From assembly GCA_016788705.1 (NCBI GenBank), contig JAEUSQ010000030.1, forward strand, positions 25,758 to 89,757: DNA of 64,000 nt, read 5' to 3'. Both the position numbers and the translations under genes were made by a program. The DNA comes from Bacteroidetes Order II. bacterium. Lineage in GTDB: Bacteria > Bacteroidota > Rhodothermia > Rhodothermales > UBA2364. The stretch's first letter is position 1. Every line of letters begins with the position of its first letter. Shown piece after piece: positions 45,714 through 56,000 of this stretch. Under the pieces are notes generated by a model. The model saw only the letters and a list, made by a program, of their open reading frames with translations, was not told the origin of the DNA and made no database searches.

Positions 45714-46061
45714 ATGCCCGACCCCACGAACTTGCTTTTGCGTTTAGACGCGGTTACGCCCATCACGCCGGAACACCCTACCCAAGAAGACTTGATACCG
45801 TGGCGAGACCGGATTGATGTCATTGATCGCCTCATGATCAACCTCCTGAATGAACGAGCGAACTGCGCCGTAGCCATCGGACATATTAAGCGGAAAGTGG
45901 GGCTTCCGGTTTATGTTCCTGCCCGAGAAGAAGACGTATTGAACAATGTTAGTTCTGCCAATCCTGGCCCACTTTCCAATCAAGCCGTTCGACGTTTGTA
46001 TGAACGGATCATAGATGAAACCCGTTCTCTTGAACGACAACTAAGTGAAAACGATGTCTGA
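45714..46061 (+). CDS. chorismate mutase type II (AroQ-like) protein
   Basis: About 115 residues from the ATG at 45714; an earlier in-frame start at 45648 would add 22 residues of an odd leader. The AroQ helices are seen: WRDRIDVIDRLMINLLNERANC, then GHIKRKVGLPVYVPAREEDVLNN and NQAVRRLYERIIDETRSLERQ, with R, K and E at the usual chorismate-mutase positions. It converts chorismate to prephenate. It overlaps mltG by eight bases and may be cotranscribed with it. Confidence 0.82.
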   Translation: MPDPTNLLLRLDAVTPITPEHPTQEDLIPWRDRIDVIDRLMINLLNERANCAVAIGHIKRKVGLPVYVPAREEDVLNNVSSANPGPLSNQAVRRLYERIIDETRSLERQLSENDV

Positions 46062-47205
46062 TACCCCCACACCCAACACACCACCCACCCCGTCAACATC
46101 CACTCCATCCCCGGAATCCGTATCTCCTTCTTTGCTTAAGAAACTAGCCAGACCCCTTGGTATTGGCTTGGGTATTGTCTTGCTGGCGGTTGGATATTTT
46201 ATGTTTAGCGGCAACACGTTATCCTACGAAGGGGTTCGCGGAGCCAAAATCAAGCCCGGAAGCGGCTTCGATGGCGTACTTCGTGGCCTTCGTGATGCGG
46301 GCATTCTCCAGAACGAAACATCTTTTAAAATATTGGCAACCATTACAGGTGCGCGACGTTCGTTTAAAGGCGGTTACTACGAATTTAAGTCCGGCGCCTC
46401 TAATTGGAATATTATTTCCCGAATCAAAAATGGCGAACAAACACCGATCAAAGTAACGTTCCTACCTGGATGGCGCCCCAAAAAAGTGGCCGAGGTACTG
46501 GAGAAGAAATTAGAAATCCCACCCGCCGAATTTTATGCTGCCCTTAGAGACGAAACCTTCGCAGCCCAACTCAATACAACACCCTCCTACCTATTTGGTT
46601 ACCTGATGCCCGAAACCTACAATGTGTATTGGGGAACTAAGGTGCGCCCGTTAATCCGCCGCATTAAAGCCGAGTTTATGGCACGCATTACCGAGGACAT
46701 GAAGGCCAAGATGAAGGCTCGTAATCTGACCTTAGACCAAGTGGTTTCTCTTGCTGGTATTGTGGAATGGGAAGCCCGAAAAGATGCCGAAAAACCACGG
46801 ATTGCGGGGGTGTACTCTAACCGCTTGCGGGATGGGATGTTGCTCCAGGCAGACCCAACCGTGCAATATGCGTTGATGGAAACCGATGGCGGGATCATGC
46901 GCCGTTTGTTGTACCGAGACTACGCCTTCCCACATCCATACAATACGTATATCCATCCTGGCCTTCCACCGGGCGCAATTACCAATCCATCGTTTAACGC
47001 GGTAAAAGCATCCATCAACCCAGAAACACATGACTACTATTTCTTTGTGGCAGACGGAACGGGTGGCCATCTCTTTAGCCGATCCTTAAGCGAACACAAT
47101 GCCCGTGCAGCCGATTATCAAGCAATGATGCGGGTACGACGAGCCGAACAACGCCGCGAAGCGGAGCAAAATCAAAACCCGGATATCTATCCTACGCAGC
47201 AGTAA
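46054..47205 (+). CDS. mltG: endolytic murein transglycosylase MltG
   Basis: About 383 residues from ATG at 46054 (a GTG at 46045 is an alternative). A cytoplasmic Pro/Thr-rich stretch leads to one membrane helix (LGIGLGIVLLAVGYFMFSG), then the LysM-like start and the YceG catalytic domain with SLAGIVEWEARKDAEKPRIAGVYSNRL (catalytic Glu in the IVEWE stretch), LLQADPTVQYAL and PYNTYIHPGLPPGAITNPS. MltG cuts nascent glycan strands. The start overlaps the chorismate mutase gene. A terminator follows at 47228. Confidence 0.93.
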   Translation: MSDTPTPNTPPTPSTSTPSPESVSPSLLKKLARPLGIGLGIVLLAVGYFMFSGNTLSYEGVRGAKIKPGSGFDGVLRGLRDAGILQNETSFKILATITGARRSFKGGYYEFKSGASNWNIISRIKNGEQTPIKVTFLPGWRPKKVAEVLEKKLEIPPAEFYAALRDETFAAQLNTTPSYLFGYLMPETYNVYWGTKVRPLIRRIKAEFMARITEDMKAKMKARNLTLDQVVSLAGIVEWEARKDAEKPRIAGVYSNRLRDGMLLQADPTVQYALMETDGGIMRRLLYRDYAFPHPYNTYIHPGLPPGAITNPSFNAVKASINPETHDYYFFVADGTGGHLFSRSLSEHNARAADYQAMMRVRRAEQRREAEQNQNPDIYPTQQ

Positions 47206-47227
47206 AAGTTGCTCATCTGAAAACGAG

Positions 47228-47261
47228 AAACGCCCCGTAGAATTCCACAGGGCGTTTTTTT
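47228..47261 (+). terminator. intrinsic terminator of mltG
   Basis: AAACGCCC at 47228-47235 pairs with GGGCGTTT at 47250-47257 (8 bp), followed by a T-run to 47261. Confidence 0.88.
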
Positions 47262-47289
47262 ATGGCTCGAATGACGATCCAACACCGAC

Positions 47290-48861
47290 TTAGAGCGTCA
47301 CTTTGAGTTCAATGGTTCCAATCTGACGATTCACTTTCCGATTCACTAACGGGTCATCATTAAAGCGTGACGGGCTGAAGGTGGATAGGTCTGTGTATGG
47401 CAGATACAAGTCTTTGTAGGTTTCATTCAAGACTCCGGCATTTAATTCAAATTTATTTCCGAATTTAACACCGGCCCCAAAAGAGATATAATTTTTTTCA
47501 CGGTTCACTTCGGGGTTTTTGCGGGCATCAGGTGTTCTGCCAGCGCCCATCCGAACCGTAAAGTTCCGCCAGATAAATTCACCTCCCACAGCCATTTGCA
47601 ATACTGTTTGATAATTTTCTGCAATATTGTCGTTCAAACGGTTAAAATAATCGCGGTCAGACTCGGCACTAAGTTCCATTTTGGACCAATCCGTAAACTC
47701 CACATCTCCAAAAAGGTTCAGGTGGCTATTGGAATATTGAAGCCCGGCTCCCAAGCGCCAAGGGGTTGCAATTTGGTATTCAAACGCCCCTGTCCCGACG
47801 TCGTTGGAAAGTCCACCATATTCATATGTTTCTCCGTCATCGTATTTGGTCGCAAGGATGGTGGCGTATTCTTCTGCAATATTATACGCAGTAGGCGTCT
47901 CGGCTACAATGCCTATTTTAATTTTTTCGGTCAGTTTTCCAGAGACTCCAAACCGTAAATTGGCTCCACTTACGCCTGTATCAAGGTTCTCGGTTAAGGT
48001 CAGCCCACTAAAGTTCACCGTTGGGTAAACCCCATCATTATCATTATAAAGATCATTTTCTTTAAAACTGCGGCGATATTTATAGTTACCGAACAAGATA
48101 TTCAGGGAAGCACCCACCATCACATTGCGTGAAGCCTCCCAAGCCCCCGCGAAATTCAGTTCATTCACATCGCCACTTTCACGAATGCCCCCTTCCTGCA
48201 AAACGGTTCCTGTTTGGACACCTGCAAAAAAAGGATATTTTTGGGCCGTATAAAATGCTTTATCAAAGTCTATCGCATAGGTCTCGAAAGCAATGGTAGA
48301 GATGGGTGAAGTAAACGAAAAACGGTCATCGTTTGTCCCGATAATGCCATCTGTTCCGGCATTAACCGTATAAGCATCTTCCGCCGGAAGGAAATAATCG
48401 GTAATCGAGTTCTTACCATTCTCCCCAGAAAAGTTATTGCTACGGTCGTATTGCGTAACTTTGTTTACCCCAACACCAAACGCTAAGGAGCCACGAGACA
48501 CATTCACCTTCTTCAAATAGCCCAAACTGGAAATCCCAGAAGTGCTAAATGCCTCCGTATTGTTTTTCGCAGCCACACCCGGAACCACATAGGAAGATTC
48601 GTCTTCGCCGCTCAGTACCTGCAAACCACCCTGAAACGAGGAATATTTGGCCCATCCCAAACCAGCCGGATTGAGTGCGGTTGCAGACCAATCTCCGATC
48701 CCAGCACGTCCGGTAAGTCCAATCCCGACCGATCGGGCGCCCGCATTTAGGCTGCGTTGTGTATAACGAATAGCATCCTCGGCGCTTTGTGCTTGTGAGG
48801 AGAGGGCCCCGACAAAAAGTATACCTACCACTAAAACAGATTTCAAAAATCGGTATTTCAT
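47290..48861 (-). CDS. FadL/PorV-like outer-membrane barrel protein
   Basis: About 523 residues from the ATG at 48861 with signal peptide (MKYRFLKSVLVVGILFVGALSSQAQ); a frame to 48897 adds 12 residues. The start of the mature part (SAEDAIRYTQRSLNAGARS, then ATALNPAGLGW) is the N-terminal plug-like opening of OmpP1/FadL and PorV-type barrels, and aromatic/polar strand alternation runs to the C-terminus (IGTIELKVTL). Likely a hydrophobic-substrate channel or secretion-linked barrel. Neighbours do not clarify the substrate. Confidence 0.82.
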   Translation of the reverse strand: MKYRFLKSVLVVGILFVGALSSQAQSAEDAIRYTQRSLNAGARSVGIGLTGRAGIGDWSATALNPAGLGWAKYSSFQGGLQVLSGEDESSYVVPGVAAKNNTEAFSTSGISSLGYLKKVNVSRGSLAFGVGVNKVTQYDRSNNFSGENGKNSITDYFLPAEDAYTVNAGTDGIIGTNDDRFSFTSPISTIAFETYAIDFDKAFYTAQKYPFFAGVQTGTVLQEGGIRESGDVNELNFAGAWEASRNVMVGASLNILFGNYKYRRSFKENDLYNDNDGVYPTVNFSGLTLTENLDTGVSGANLRFGVSGKLTEKIKIGIVAETPTAYNIAEEYATILATKYDDGETYEYGGLSNDVGTGAFEYQIATPWRLGAGLQYSNSHLNLFGDVEFTDWSKMELSAESDRDYFNRLNDNIAENYQTVLQMAVGGEFIWRNFTVRMGAGRTPDARKNPEVNREKNYISFGAGVKFGNKFELNAGVLNETYKDLYLPYTDLSTFSPSRFNDDPLVNRKVNRQIGTIELKVTL

Positions 48862-48932
48862 TTTATTTGACGATTTAAATGTTGAAGACTTAATCATGAT
48901 CTAAAAGGACGCAAAATGAATCCTCTGGGATA

Positions 48933-48974
48933 CAAAAAGGGCCTGTACAGCCATGTCTTAGATTGCACAGGCCC
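48933..48974 (-). terminator. intrinsic terminator of the Tyr/Ser-rich lipoprotein gene
   Basis: GGGCCTGT at 48939-48946 pairs with ACAGGCCC at 48967-48974; on the minus strand a T-run (complement of AAAAA at 48934-48938) follows the stem. It lies 23 bases after the stop at 48998. Confidence 0.82.
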
Positions 48975-48997
48975 CAAATGTGGGTTTCTTTACCGGA

Positions 48998-50308
48998 TTA
49001 ATTACCGCGACGACCTCTGGATTCCCCGCCGCCCGAAGAGCTACTACCAGAGCCAGAGGAACGGGACGAGCCAGAACCAGAAGAACCAGAGGAACTGGGG
49101 CGTGATGCCTCGGAGCTACGGCGGCTACCGGAATCACCAGAACTCGATGACGGTGGGGGAGAACTGGGGCGTGATGCCTCGGAGCTACGGCGGCTACCGG
49201 AATCACTGCTGCCTGAAGAAGGACGTGACTCAGGACGACGCTCAGGACGATAGGCCGGCGCACGGTCTGCCGGACGGCTCTCTGGTCGTCGGGTTGTGGC
49301 AGCGGGCGCAGAAGGGCGGGGTTCCTGACGAGACCCGGTACCCAACTCATTGTTATTGGCATTGCCTCTGGATCCACGACCCGTTGCACTTGGGGTGGAA
49401 GTGCCGCGACCAGTACTGGTGCTGTTGGCATTGGAACCGCGCGTTCCTCGACTGCCAGTGGAGTACGTATCTTCTCCGCGAGCCGGACGCCGTGTAGTAC
49501 TGCCCGTGGTTTGTGATCCGTAGCCACCATCTCGGCCTGCACGCGAGCTACCACTATACGTACTGCCGCCAGTAGTGGTGCCATATACGTCCGATCCTCG
49601 CGTCCGACGACCTTGAACGTTTTGTGGTGCATCTCCTAATGTTCCACGAGAAGTACGGGAAACGCCAGAAGCAGTTCCACGAGAACCCGTCGCCAATCCT
49701 GGACTTAACGAGCCACGTGTACGCGAGGTAGAAGTGGAGCCGACGGCTGCGAGACCGCTGCTATACCGGCCACGAGGAGCATAATTCCCCGTGTTGCCAT
49801 ATCCCCCATACCGATTTCCGTGATGGAAGCCATCGTACCAGCCAGCATAATAGCCATTACCATAATACCTGCCAGAATAGCCATAGTAGTTGTAGCCCGG
49901 TGGACACCAATAGGAACTGTACCAACTTGCCGGACGCCATGGACTCCAATAGCTGTCGTAATAGTAATAGTCGTAATAATTATACCCGTAGTAGGAATTG
50001 TTGTACGATGGACGATACCAAGAATACGGGCCATAGAAGGCATCGAAGTAGAACGAGTAGTTATACGGCTGATAATAATCGTATCGGTCGTAATAGGCAT
50101 AATCGTCATCATCGTAGTAGTAGCGGTTTACATCCACCGCGCCTTCATCGCTATAACGAACATCTTCGGCACGTTCGTTTTCATAGTAGCGATCGTCCGC
50201 TGGGCGGCGTTCCACCACCACCATGCGGGTGTAGCAACCGCTCAGCCCTACCATAACGGCAAAGAGCGCGAGGGTCGCAAGGGGTTGACGGAGCATCGAA
50301 CTTTTCAT
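48998..50308 (-). CDS. low-complexity Tyr-, Ser- and Arg-rich lipoprotein
   Basis: A 436-residue lipoprotein: lipobox LSGC near residue 25. The first 180 residues are Tyr/Asn/Asp-rich (YYYDDDDYAYYDRYDYYQPY type), the rest is Ser/Arg/Gly/Thr-rich and looks disordered, including two copies of SGDSGSRRSSEASRPSS near the C-terminus. This is encoded by a 46-bp perfect DNA repeat (49092-49137 and 49161-49206) with a 69-bp (23-codon) period. No family. Likely surface material or adhesive, by composition only. Plus-strand open frames over the same region are shadows. Confidence 0.72.
   Translation of the reverse strand: MKSSMLRQPLATLALFAVMVGLSGCYTRMVVVERRPADDRYYENERAEDVRYSDEGAVDVNRYYYDDDDYAYYDRYDYYQPYNYSFYFDAFYGPYSWYRPSYNNSYYGYNYYDYYYYDSYWSPWRPASWYSSYWCPPGYNYYGYSGRYYGNGYYAGWYDGFHHGNRYGGYGNTGNYAPRGRYSSGLAAVGSTSTSRTRGSLSPGLATGSRGTASGVSRTSRGTLGDAPQNVQGRRTRGSDVYGTTTGGSTYSGSSRAGRDGGYGSQTTGSTTRRPARGEDTYSTGSRGTRGSNANSTSTGRGTSTPSATGRGSRGNANNNELGTGSRQEPRPSAPAATTRRPESRPADRAPAYRPERRPESRPSSGSSDSGSRRSSEASRPSSPPPSSSSGDSGSRRSSEASRPSSSGSSGSGSSRSSGSGSSSSGGGESRGRRGN
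49092..49206 (-). repeat. tandem-like 46-bp direct repeat, period 69 bp
   Basis: A 46-base block at 49092-49137 recurs exactly at 49161-49206, separated by 23 bases, inside the lipoprotein reading frame. The 69-bp period is a whole number of codons, so changes in copy number would keep the frame. It looks like a recent duplication in a variable surface protein. Confidence 0.85.
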
Positions 50309-50530
50309 AGCCTTATCTTAAAGATTGATAAACGTTTTGGGAGCGCCAAGTTGTTGTGGTAAGATTTTACCTATTGTGTGTAGCCGCCTACAGGTTGCTG
50401 AATGTCACCAGTTAAATCGGTTATAACGGAGAATGGTTCCCCTGATTAATTTTAGCAGCAAGTGTTGTGCCGAATTGGCTGTGTTGCCTGATGCTAAGAC
50501 GGCGCTTTCTAAAATATTGTTTAGTGATCC

Positions 50531-51103
50531 CTATATGGTACTCATTAATAGTAGGGAGATGAGCAGTACGGACAAACTAGTTCCACCCATCCACCGCCAT
50601 GCCTTTCGCGAGATTTCGTGCTCAATCGGACGTTTTAGGGTAAATGCTGCAACCATCGCGGCATCATTTGCATAAGGACGATTTTGGCTGTTAAGATCCT
50701 CGGTGTTGAGACCAATCATTTCCACCGAAAGGGATTTTTTGTAGGCCGTGGTAATCGCTTCGCGGGTTCCATCTTCGTATTCCACCACTCGCTCTGCCCC
50801 CTCACCGAGTAGTGATGTAGCCGTAATCACTGAGTAGCGCTCGTTGTTGATCAGTTCTATGGTCTCACTTTTTCCATTTCCTAATAGCACAAAGTGGGAA
50901 AATCCATTTTTTAAGGCTGTTTCACCACAATTACGCAACAAATAGACCTGAACCAACGCGGGCGGAAAGGTGGAGTTGGCGTATGAAACTAGAAACCTTC
51001 TCTCAGAAAGTTGTATCGCATTTTTACCCGATTCGTATTGCATTTGCGTGGAAATACAGCCTACTTGCATCATCAAAAAAAGCAATAATACCACTCTTCT
51101 CAT
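50531..51103 (-). CDS. small lipoprotein (resembles CC0125/CC1285 family)
   Basis: A 190-residue lipoprotein: signal RRVVLLLFLMMQVGC with lipobox. VYLLRNCGETALKNGFSHFVLL recalls the CC0125/CC1285-type family (Y-LR-AAE-T---G-D-F-V), but the match is only partial. A C-terminal hydrophobic stretch (TSLSVLLISLLLMSTI) could be an anchor. AGGAG lies seven bases before the ATG, unusual in this window. Confidence 0.68.
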   Translation of the reverse strand: MRRVVLLLFLMMQVGCISTQMQYESGKNAIQLSERRFLVSYANSTFPPALVQVYLLRNCGETALKNGFSHFVLLGNGKSETIELINNERYSVITATSLLGEGAERVVEYEDGTREAITTAYKKSLSVEMIGLNTEDLNSQNRPYANDAAMVAAFTLKRPIEHEISRKAWRWMGGTSLSVLLISLLLMSTI

Positions 51104-51365
51104 GGTCTTTCTCCTGTTTTATGATTATGGAGGGGTGTTGGGTGTTTTTATTCTAAATCTCACGCCATCCAAGTTGGATACACGCCCCTTCCGGCATGTA
51201 TATTACTTCATTACTCAGGTATGGGACTTGCATTCCATTCTTTATTGAAATTCAATGCAATCACTATGCCGTAACAATTTTGTGACACCTATGCCGCAAT
51301 TTCGCCATCATTTTCATGGGATAGTAAACGGGATGTGTCCATCATATTAGTCAATACTGTACAGA

Positions 51366-52835
51366 ATGGCAGACGTAATAACAAAACGCGAGACCGATTA
51401 CTCGCAGTGGTATCAGGATGTGGTGAAGAACGCAAAGCTCGCCGAACACTCCCCCGTTCGTGGGTGTATGGTCATTCGTCCGAACGGATTTGCCCTTTGG
51501 GAAAATATGAAGGCGGAACTAGACCGAATGTTTAAAGAAACAGGTCACGTGAATGCCTATTTCCCTATTTTTATTCCAGAATCTTTTTTATCGAAAGAAG
51601 CCGATCACGTTGAGGGATTTGCAAAAGAATGCGCAATTGTCACGCACTCTCGGTTGCGGGTAAAGGAAGACAAATCCGGCGTGGAACCCGATCCAGACTC
51701 GAAGTTAGAAGAAAACCTGATCGTTCGCCCTACTTCCGAGACCATTATATGGGATACCTATCGGTCTTGGATCCAATCTTGGCGGGATTTGCCCATCCTC
51801 ATCAACCAGTGGGCCAATGTGGTTCGGTGGGAGATGCGCACACGACTTTTCCTCCGAACAATGGAATTTTTATGGCAAGAAGGCCATACGGCACATGCCA
51901 CCGCAGAAGAAGCCATCGAAGAAACCGAAAAAATCTTAGACATTTACGCCCATTTTGCAGAGCACTTTATGGCCATGCCTGTCATTAAAGGGGTTAAAAC
52001 CGAAAGTGAAAAGTTTGCAGGTGCCGATAAAACCTATTGTATCGAAGCCCTGATGCAAGATGGGAAAGCCCTTCAGGCGGGAACTAGTCACTTTTTGGGA
52101 CAAAACTTTGCCAAAGCTTTTAATGTTCAATTCCAGAACAAGTCTAACGCATTGGAATATGTTTGGGCTACGTCTTGGGGCGTCTCTACACGGTTGATTG
52201 GGGGGCTTATTATGACACACTCGGACGATCAGGGACTCGTGTTGCCCCCCCGAATTGCCCCTACGCAAGTGGTCGTGGTGCCAATTGCTGGGAAAGAGAA
52301 TGCTGTAGCAGTCTTAGAACGGGCCAAAGCCATTACACTTGACCTGAAAACTGCGGGGATTTCGGTAAAATTAGACGACTCAGACCAACGGCCAGGCTGG
52401 AAATTTAATGAGTACGAAGTACAAGGTGTACCAATCCGTCTGGCACTTGGTGGAAGAGATCTGCAAAAAGGCACCATCGAATTGGCCCGTCGGGACCTGC
52501 GTTCTAAAGAAACGGTTACGCAAGAGAATTTAGTCCAGACCATCGAAGACACCTTGGCGGCAATCCAGCAAAATCTTTTTGACCGTGCCCAAACCTACCG
52601 CGACAAGATGATTACCCCTGTTGAGACCTGGGACGAATTTATAGAGGTTTTAGCATCCAAAGGTGGCTTTATCTCGGCGCATTGGGATGGGACAGCCGAG
52701 ACTGAAGCGCTTATTAAAGAGGAAACCAAGGCCACCATTCGGTGTATTCCTTTAGATCAAAAACCGGAAGCGGGAACCGACCCTCGCTCAGGAAAGCCTT
52801 CTGCGGGCCGTGTTCTCTTTGCACGGGCGTATTAA
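51366..52835 (+). CDS. proS: prolyl-tRNA synthetase (short, ProS type 3-like)
   Basis: A 489-residue class II synthetase that attaches Pro to tRNA-Pro. Its start ([20 protein letters not shown]), [16 protein letters not shown], the motif 2 loop [22 protein letters not shown] and [14 protein letters not shown] match the archaeal/eukaryotic-type ProRS without the editing INS domain found in E. coli-type enzymes. A zinc-like tail is not recognised. It is a single gene with its own terminator. Start at 51366 fits the family. Confidence 0.95.
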   Translation: MADVITKRETDYSQWYQDVVKNAKLAEHSPVRGCMVIRPNGFALWENMKAELDRMFKETGHVNAYFPIFIPESFLSKEADHVEGFAKECAIVTHSRLRVKEDKSGVEPDPDSKLEENLIVRPTSETIIWDTYRSWIQSWRDLPILINQWANVVRWEMRTRLFLRTMEFLWQEGHTAHATAEEAIEETEKILDIYAHFAEHFMAMPVIKGVKTESEKFAGADKTYCIEALMQDGKALQAGTSHFLGQNFAKAFNVQFQNKSNALEYVWATSWGVSTRLIGGLIMTHSDDQGLVLPPRIAPTQVVVVPIAGKENAVAVLERAKAITLDLKTAGISVKLDDSDQRPGWKFNEYEVQGVPIRLALGGRDLQKGTIELARRDLRSKETVTQENLVQTIEDTLAAIQQNLFDRAQTYRDKMITPVETWDEFIEVLASKGGFISAHWDGTAETEALIKEETKATIRCIPLDQKPEAGTDPRSGKPSAGRVLFARAY

Positions 52836-52864
52836 TATATCCTGTTTTACTGCTGCCAGACGCA

Positions 52865-52901
52865 ACACCCCGTTCCCCATTTCCGGATACGGGGTGTGTT
52901 T
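52865..52901 (+). terminator. terminator after proS
   Basis: ACACCCCGT at 52865-52873 pairs with ACGGGGTGT at 52889-52897 (9 bp), followed by only GTTT. Confidence 0.72.
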
Positions 52902-53031
52902 GGCGACTCCTTCCCTTGCGCAACGTACTCATCTCCAATAGATAGTGCTTGTCCAACATCGTTAGAAAATCACGGTTCGTTCACAATTGTGTTGTGGTAT
53001 AAGTTCCGATGAGAATTTTGGCTGATTGCCA

Positions 53032-53068
53032 CAAAAAAACGGGACCGCCCTCAAAAACTGTCCCGTTT
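53032..53068 (-). terminator. intrinsic terminator of the DUF11 protein gene
   Basis: AAACGGGAC at 53037-53045 pairs with GTCCCGTTT at 53060-53068; an A-run at 53033-53039 gives the T-run on the minus strand. It lies 20 bases after the stop. Confidence 0.88.
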
Positions 53069-53088
53069 AGAAAATGGGGATCCTCTCT

Positions 53089-56000
53089 TTATTTCGCCAA
53101 AATCATCTTTCCCGTCAAGGTATTTCGCCCTACAGACATTTGGTAGAAATACACACCGGAAGGTTGTCCGGTTGCATCAAACACCACCGAGTGTAAACCG
53201 GGGAAAAACTGTCCATTGGCCAAGACTTTTACTTCTCGTCCCAATACATCATATACTGCAATCTTCACCTCCGAAGCCTGGGGCACATTAAACTCAATCA
53301 CCGTTGTTGGATTAAACGGGTTGGGGTAGTTCGGATAGAGTTTATAGGCTTTAGGGAGTGGTTCCGCATTGGCAATGAACTTAACGTCTTTCAGGCTAAT
53401 CTCGAAGTTTTGTGGGTAACCTTTACCAGCAGCAGGCAATACATAAAAAGACAACCAACGCAAGTCCTCGGCAGTAAATGTATCACCAGCGCCATTGTTG
53501 AGTTGGCTATATCGGATGGTGTAGGTTTTAGGATACGACGTAAGGTCAAAAACAGTGCGGAATTGTTCGTTTCCAGCCCGCGAGGCTTTTTCCGGAGAAA
53601 ACTCAATCCTTCCAGAGCCAGACGCTATAAACTCGATGGCATTATAGGCGCTAAAGTCCGCTGCGGTATTTCCTGCCCGCAATGTCCGAAAGAGACTGAC
53701 CACCTGATTGTTTCCCAAAGCCTCGGTTAGCTTTCCGGAGAACTGTGCATTTCGCTCCACCACATAGGCATCGGTGGAAGGGGTAAACGTTTCTTGTGGC
53801 ACAACCTTCAAAGCGGCTTCCTGAACCAAATGAGGCACATTGTAACTCCATGTACCATCGGCATAATATAATTGGTCAATGCCTTTCTGTGTGCCGTCCG
53901 ACAGTTCGAAGGTTGCGTCATAGAGGGGGCCATTTGTTGGAATGGTGATATTCTGAACCGACTTTCCGGACAAATTAAGCGTCATATCCACCGTGCGGGT
54001 ATCCGTTGCCACTTCCGAGTTTCGGATAAATCCGGTCAGTTTTGCGGTCGAAAGTCCGTTAGGATTTGCAATTTCAAAAACCAACTTAGACTGCTCGTAA
54101 CGCCCCTTCCGTACATAAATTTGCGGAATTGTTGGCGCATTCCATTCAGTATTGTTGATGGTAACCGCTCCGCGTGCCTGAAGTTTTTTCAGGATTTCCT
54201 GAACCATTTCAGCGGTTTTCTCCGGTGAAAGGGTCCAAACCTCAAACGTCAGAACTTCCTCTTCCTTAGAAGCCGGAAGCGAATACTCTACGATAGCATT
54301 TCGGCTATCCACCAAATACCCATTGCCTGTTTTCCGAGCGGTAAACGTGACTGAATAATCCAATTGGCCATCAGCACGCATAATTTTGGACAATACAAAG
54401 GGGTTTCCAGCAATTTCAAGGATTCTTACTTCATCTAAAGTATGGGTTCCAAAGCGGTCGCAGGTTACTTTTGCGTGTTCATAGTGGTGGCCTTGTGTAA
54501 CGGCGGCAAAAATCCCTGCCATCCGACGGTTGTTCTTGTTAATTTGGTTATAGTCCACAGCATAAAGGGCTTTTGCTTTCGTAACTCCATACGACATCAG
54601 GTCTTCAACGGCCCATGTCTGGTCGAACGGTAATGCGCCCTCTGGGCCAGTTGCTGGAACCAACTCTGCCAATACAGAGGCCATTGGAGAAGCCGTTTTA
54701 TGGAGGGTGGAAATAGGCCCTTCTTGGCGCACAAATTGGCGGTTAAAGGCCCTCTGGGCCAGCGCTAATGCAAAATCGCCATTCGATTCTACGCCTGCAT
54801 CGCAAGAACAAGAAACAGTCTTTGGCGCAATGCTGGCACAGCCTTCATTATTGGCCGCTGTTGGGTCGTTACTGGTTGTTGTGACCGTAGCACAGTTTTT
54901 TACCTCGGCAGGCGCACCATTATTAACCGAGGTTTTAACTATCAGGGTGGCCGTCTTTCCTGCATTCAGCGTTCCTACATCCCAACTGCCATTCTGGACA
55001 TTGAAGGTTCCCTGTGTTGCACTGACTAATGATACAAAAGAGATGCCCACAGGAATACGATCGCTAACAAAAACGGCTTGTGCGGTTTCGGGACCATTAT
55101 TGGTTACTGAAATGGTCCATTCCACTTCGTCGCCAGGAGCGGGAATGGGATTGCTAACGGTTTTCTGTACACTAACATCTGCTCCACCGGGGCCTACCAC
55201 CAGTGTTTTGTCTTCACAATGGTTATTGTCGGATTTTGGATCGGTATAGCCCGGCGGTGGTGAAACCGATGCAACATTAATCAGATTACCTTGTGGAGCA
55301 GATGCCGAAACCTTGCCTTTAATTTCCAAGAACAGGCTCTCGCCCGGTGCAAAGTTTAGGCCATTCCATAAGCCCGTTGCCGGATCATAAAGCCCTACAT
55401 TCACTTGGCCGCTGCTGCTCCGGGTGGTGTAGGCATACGGTCCCACAAAATGGGTAGGGAGCGTATCTATGACCACCATGTTGGTTACGGTTGCGGGGCC
55501 ATTGTTCACGATGGTGAGTGTATAGGTCAAATCTTCGCCTGGTGTCACATTCGCTCGGTTATCAGATTTGGTGATGCCAAGATCCACTTCACTGACTGGG
55601 GGAGGATTGTTTCCAGAAACCGTCGTTACATCATGACAAGTGTTGTTGTCGCTATTGGGGTCTATGGTCCCATTTGGTGGATAAACGTAGGCGGTATTCA
55701 ACAGCAAAGTACCTCCGGGTGCATTTGCAGAAACCTGTGCTGTCACCTGCATAAAAAGGCTTTCTCCGGGTGCAAAGTTCAAACCCGTCCAAGCACCTGT
55801 GGTGGCATTGTATTGCCCCGCGCTCACATCATAGCCAGCCACGGTAACATAGGGCGGAAGACGGTCTATCACCGCAAACGATTCGAGCGTGGCTGGGCCA
55901 TTGTTCACAACCGTGATCAGGTACGTCAGGATGCCTCCTGGAGCAATGGTGGTTTGGTTGTCGCTTTTCACAATGCCCAAATCGGCAGTAGAATTGCTGC

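Noticed and set aside
48916..49497. Plus-strand 193-codon frame over the Ser/Arg-rich part
   Set aside because: Shadow of the minus-strand lipoprotein, with no good start or family.
49820..50362. Plus-strand frame rich in Ile and Val over the Tyr-rich lipoprotein
   Set aside because: It is the antisense of Tyr/Asn/Asp codons; the minus frame has a lipobox and a terminator.
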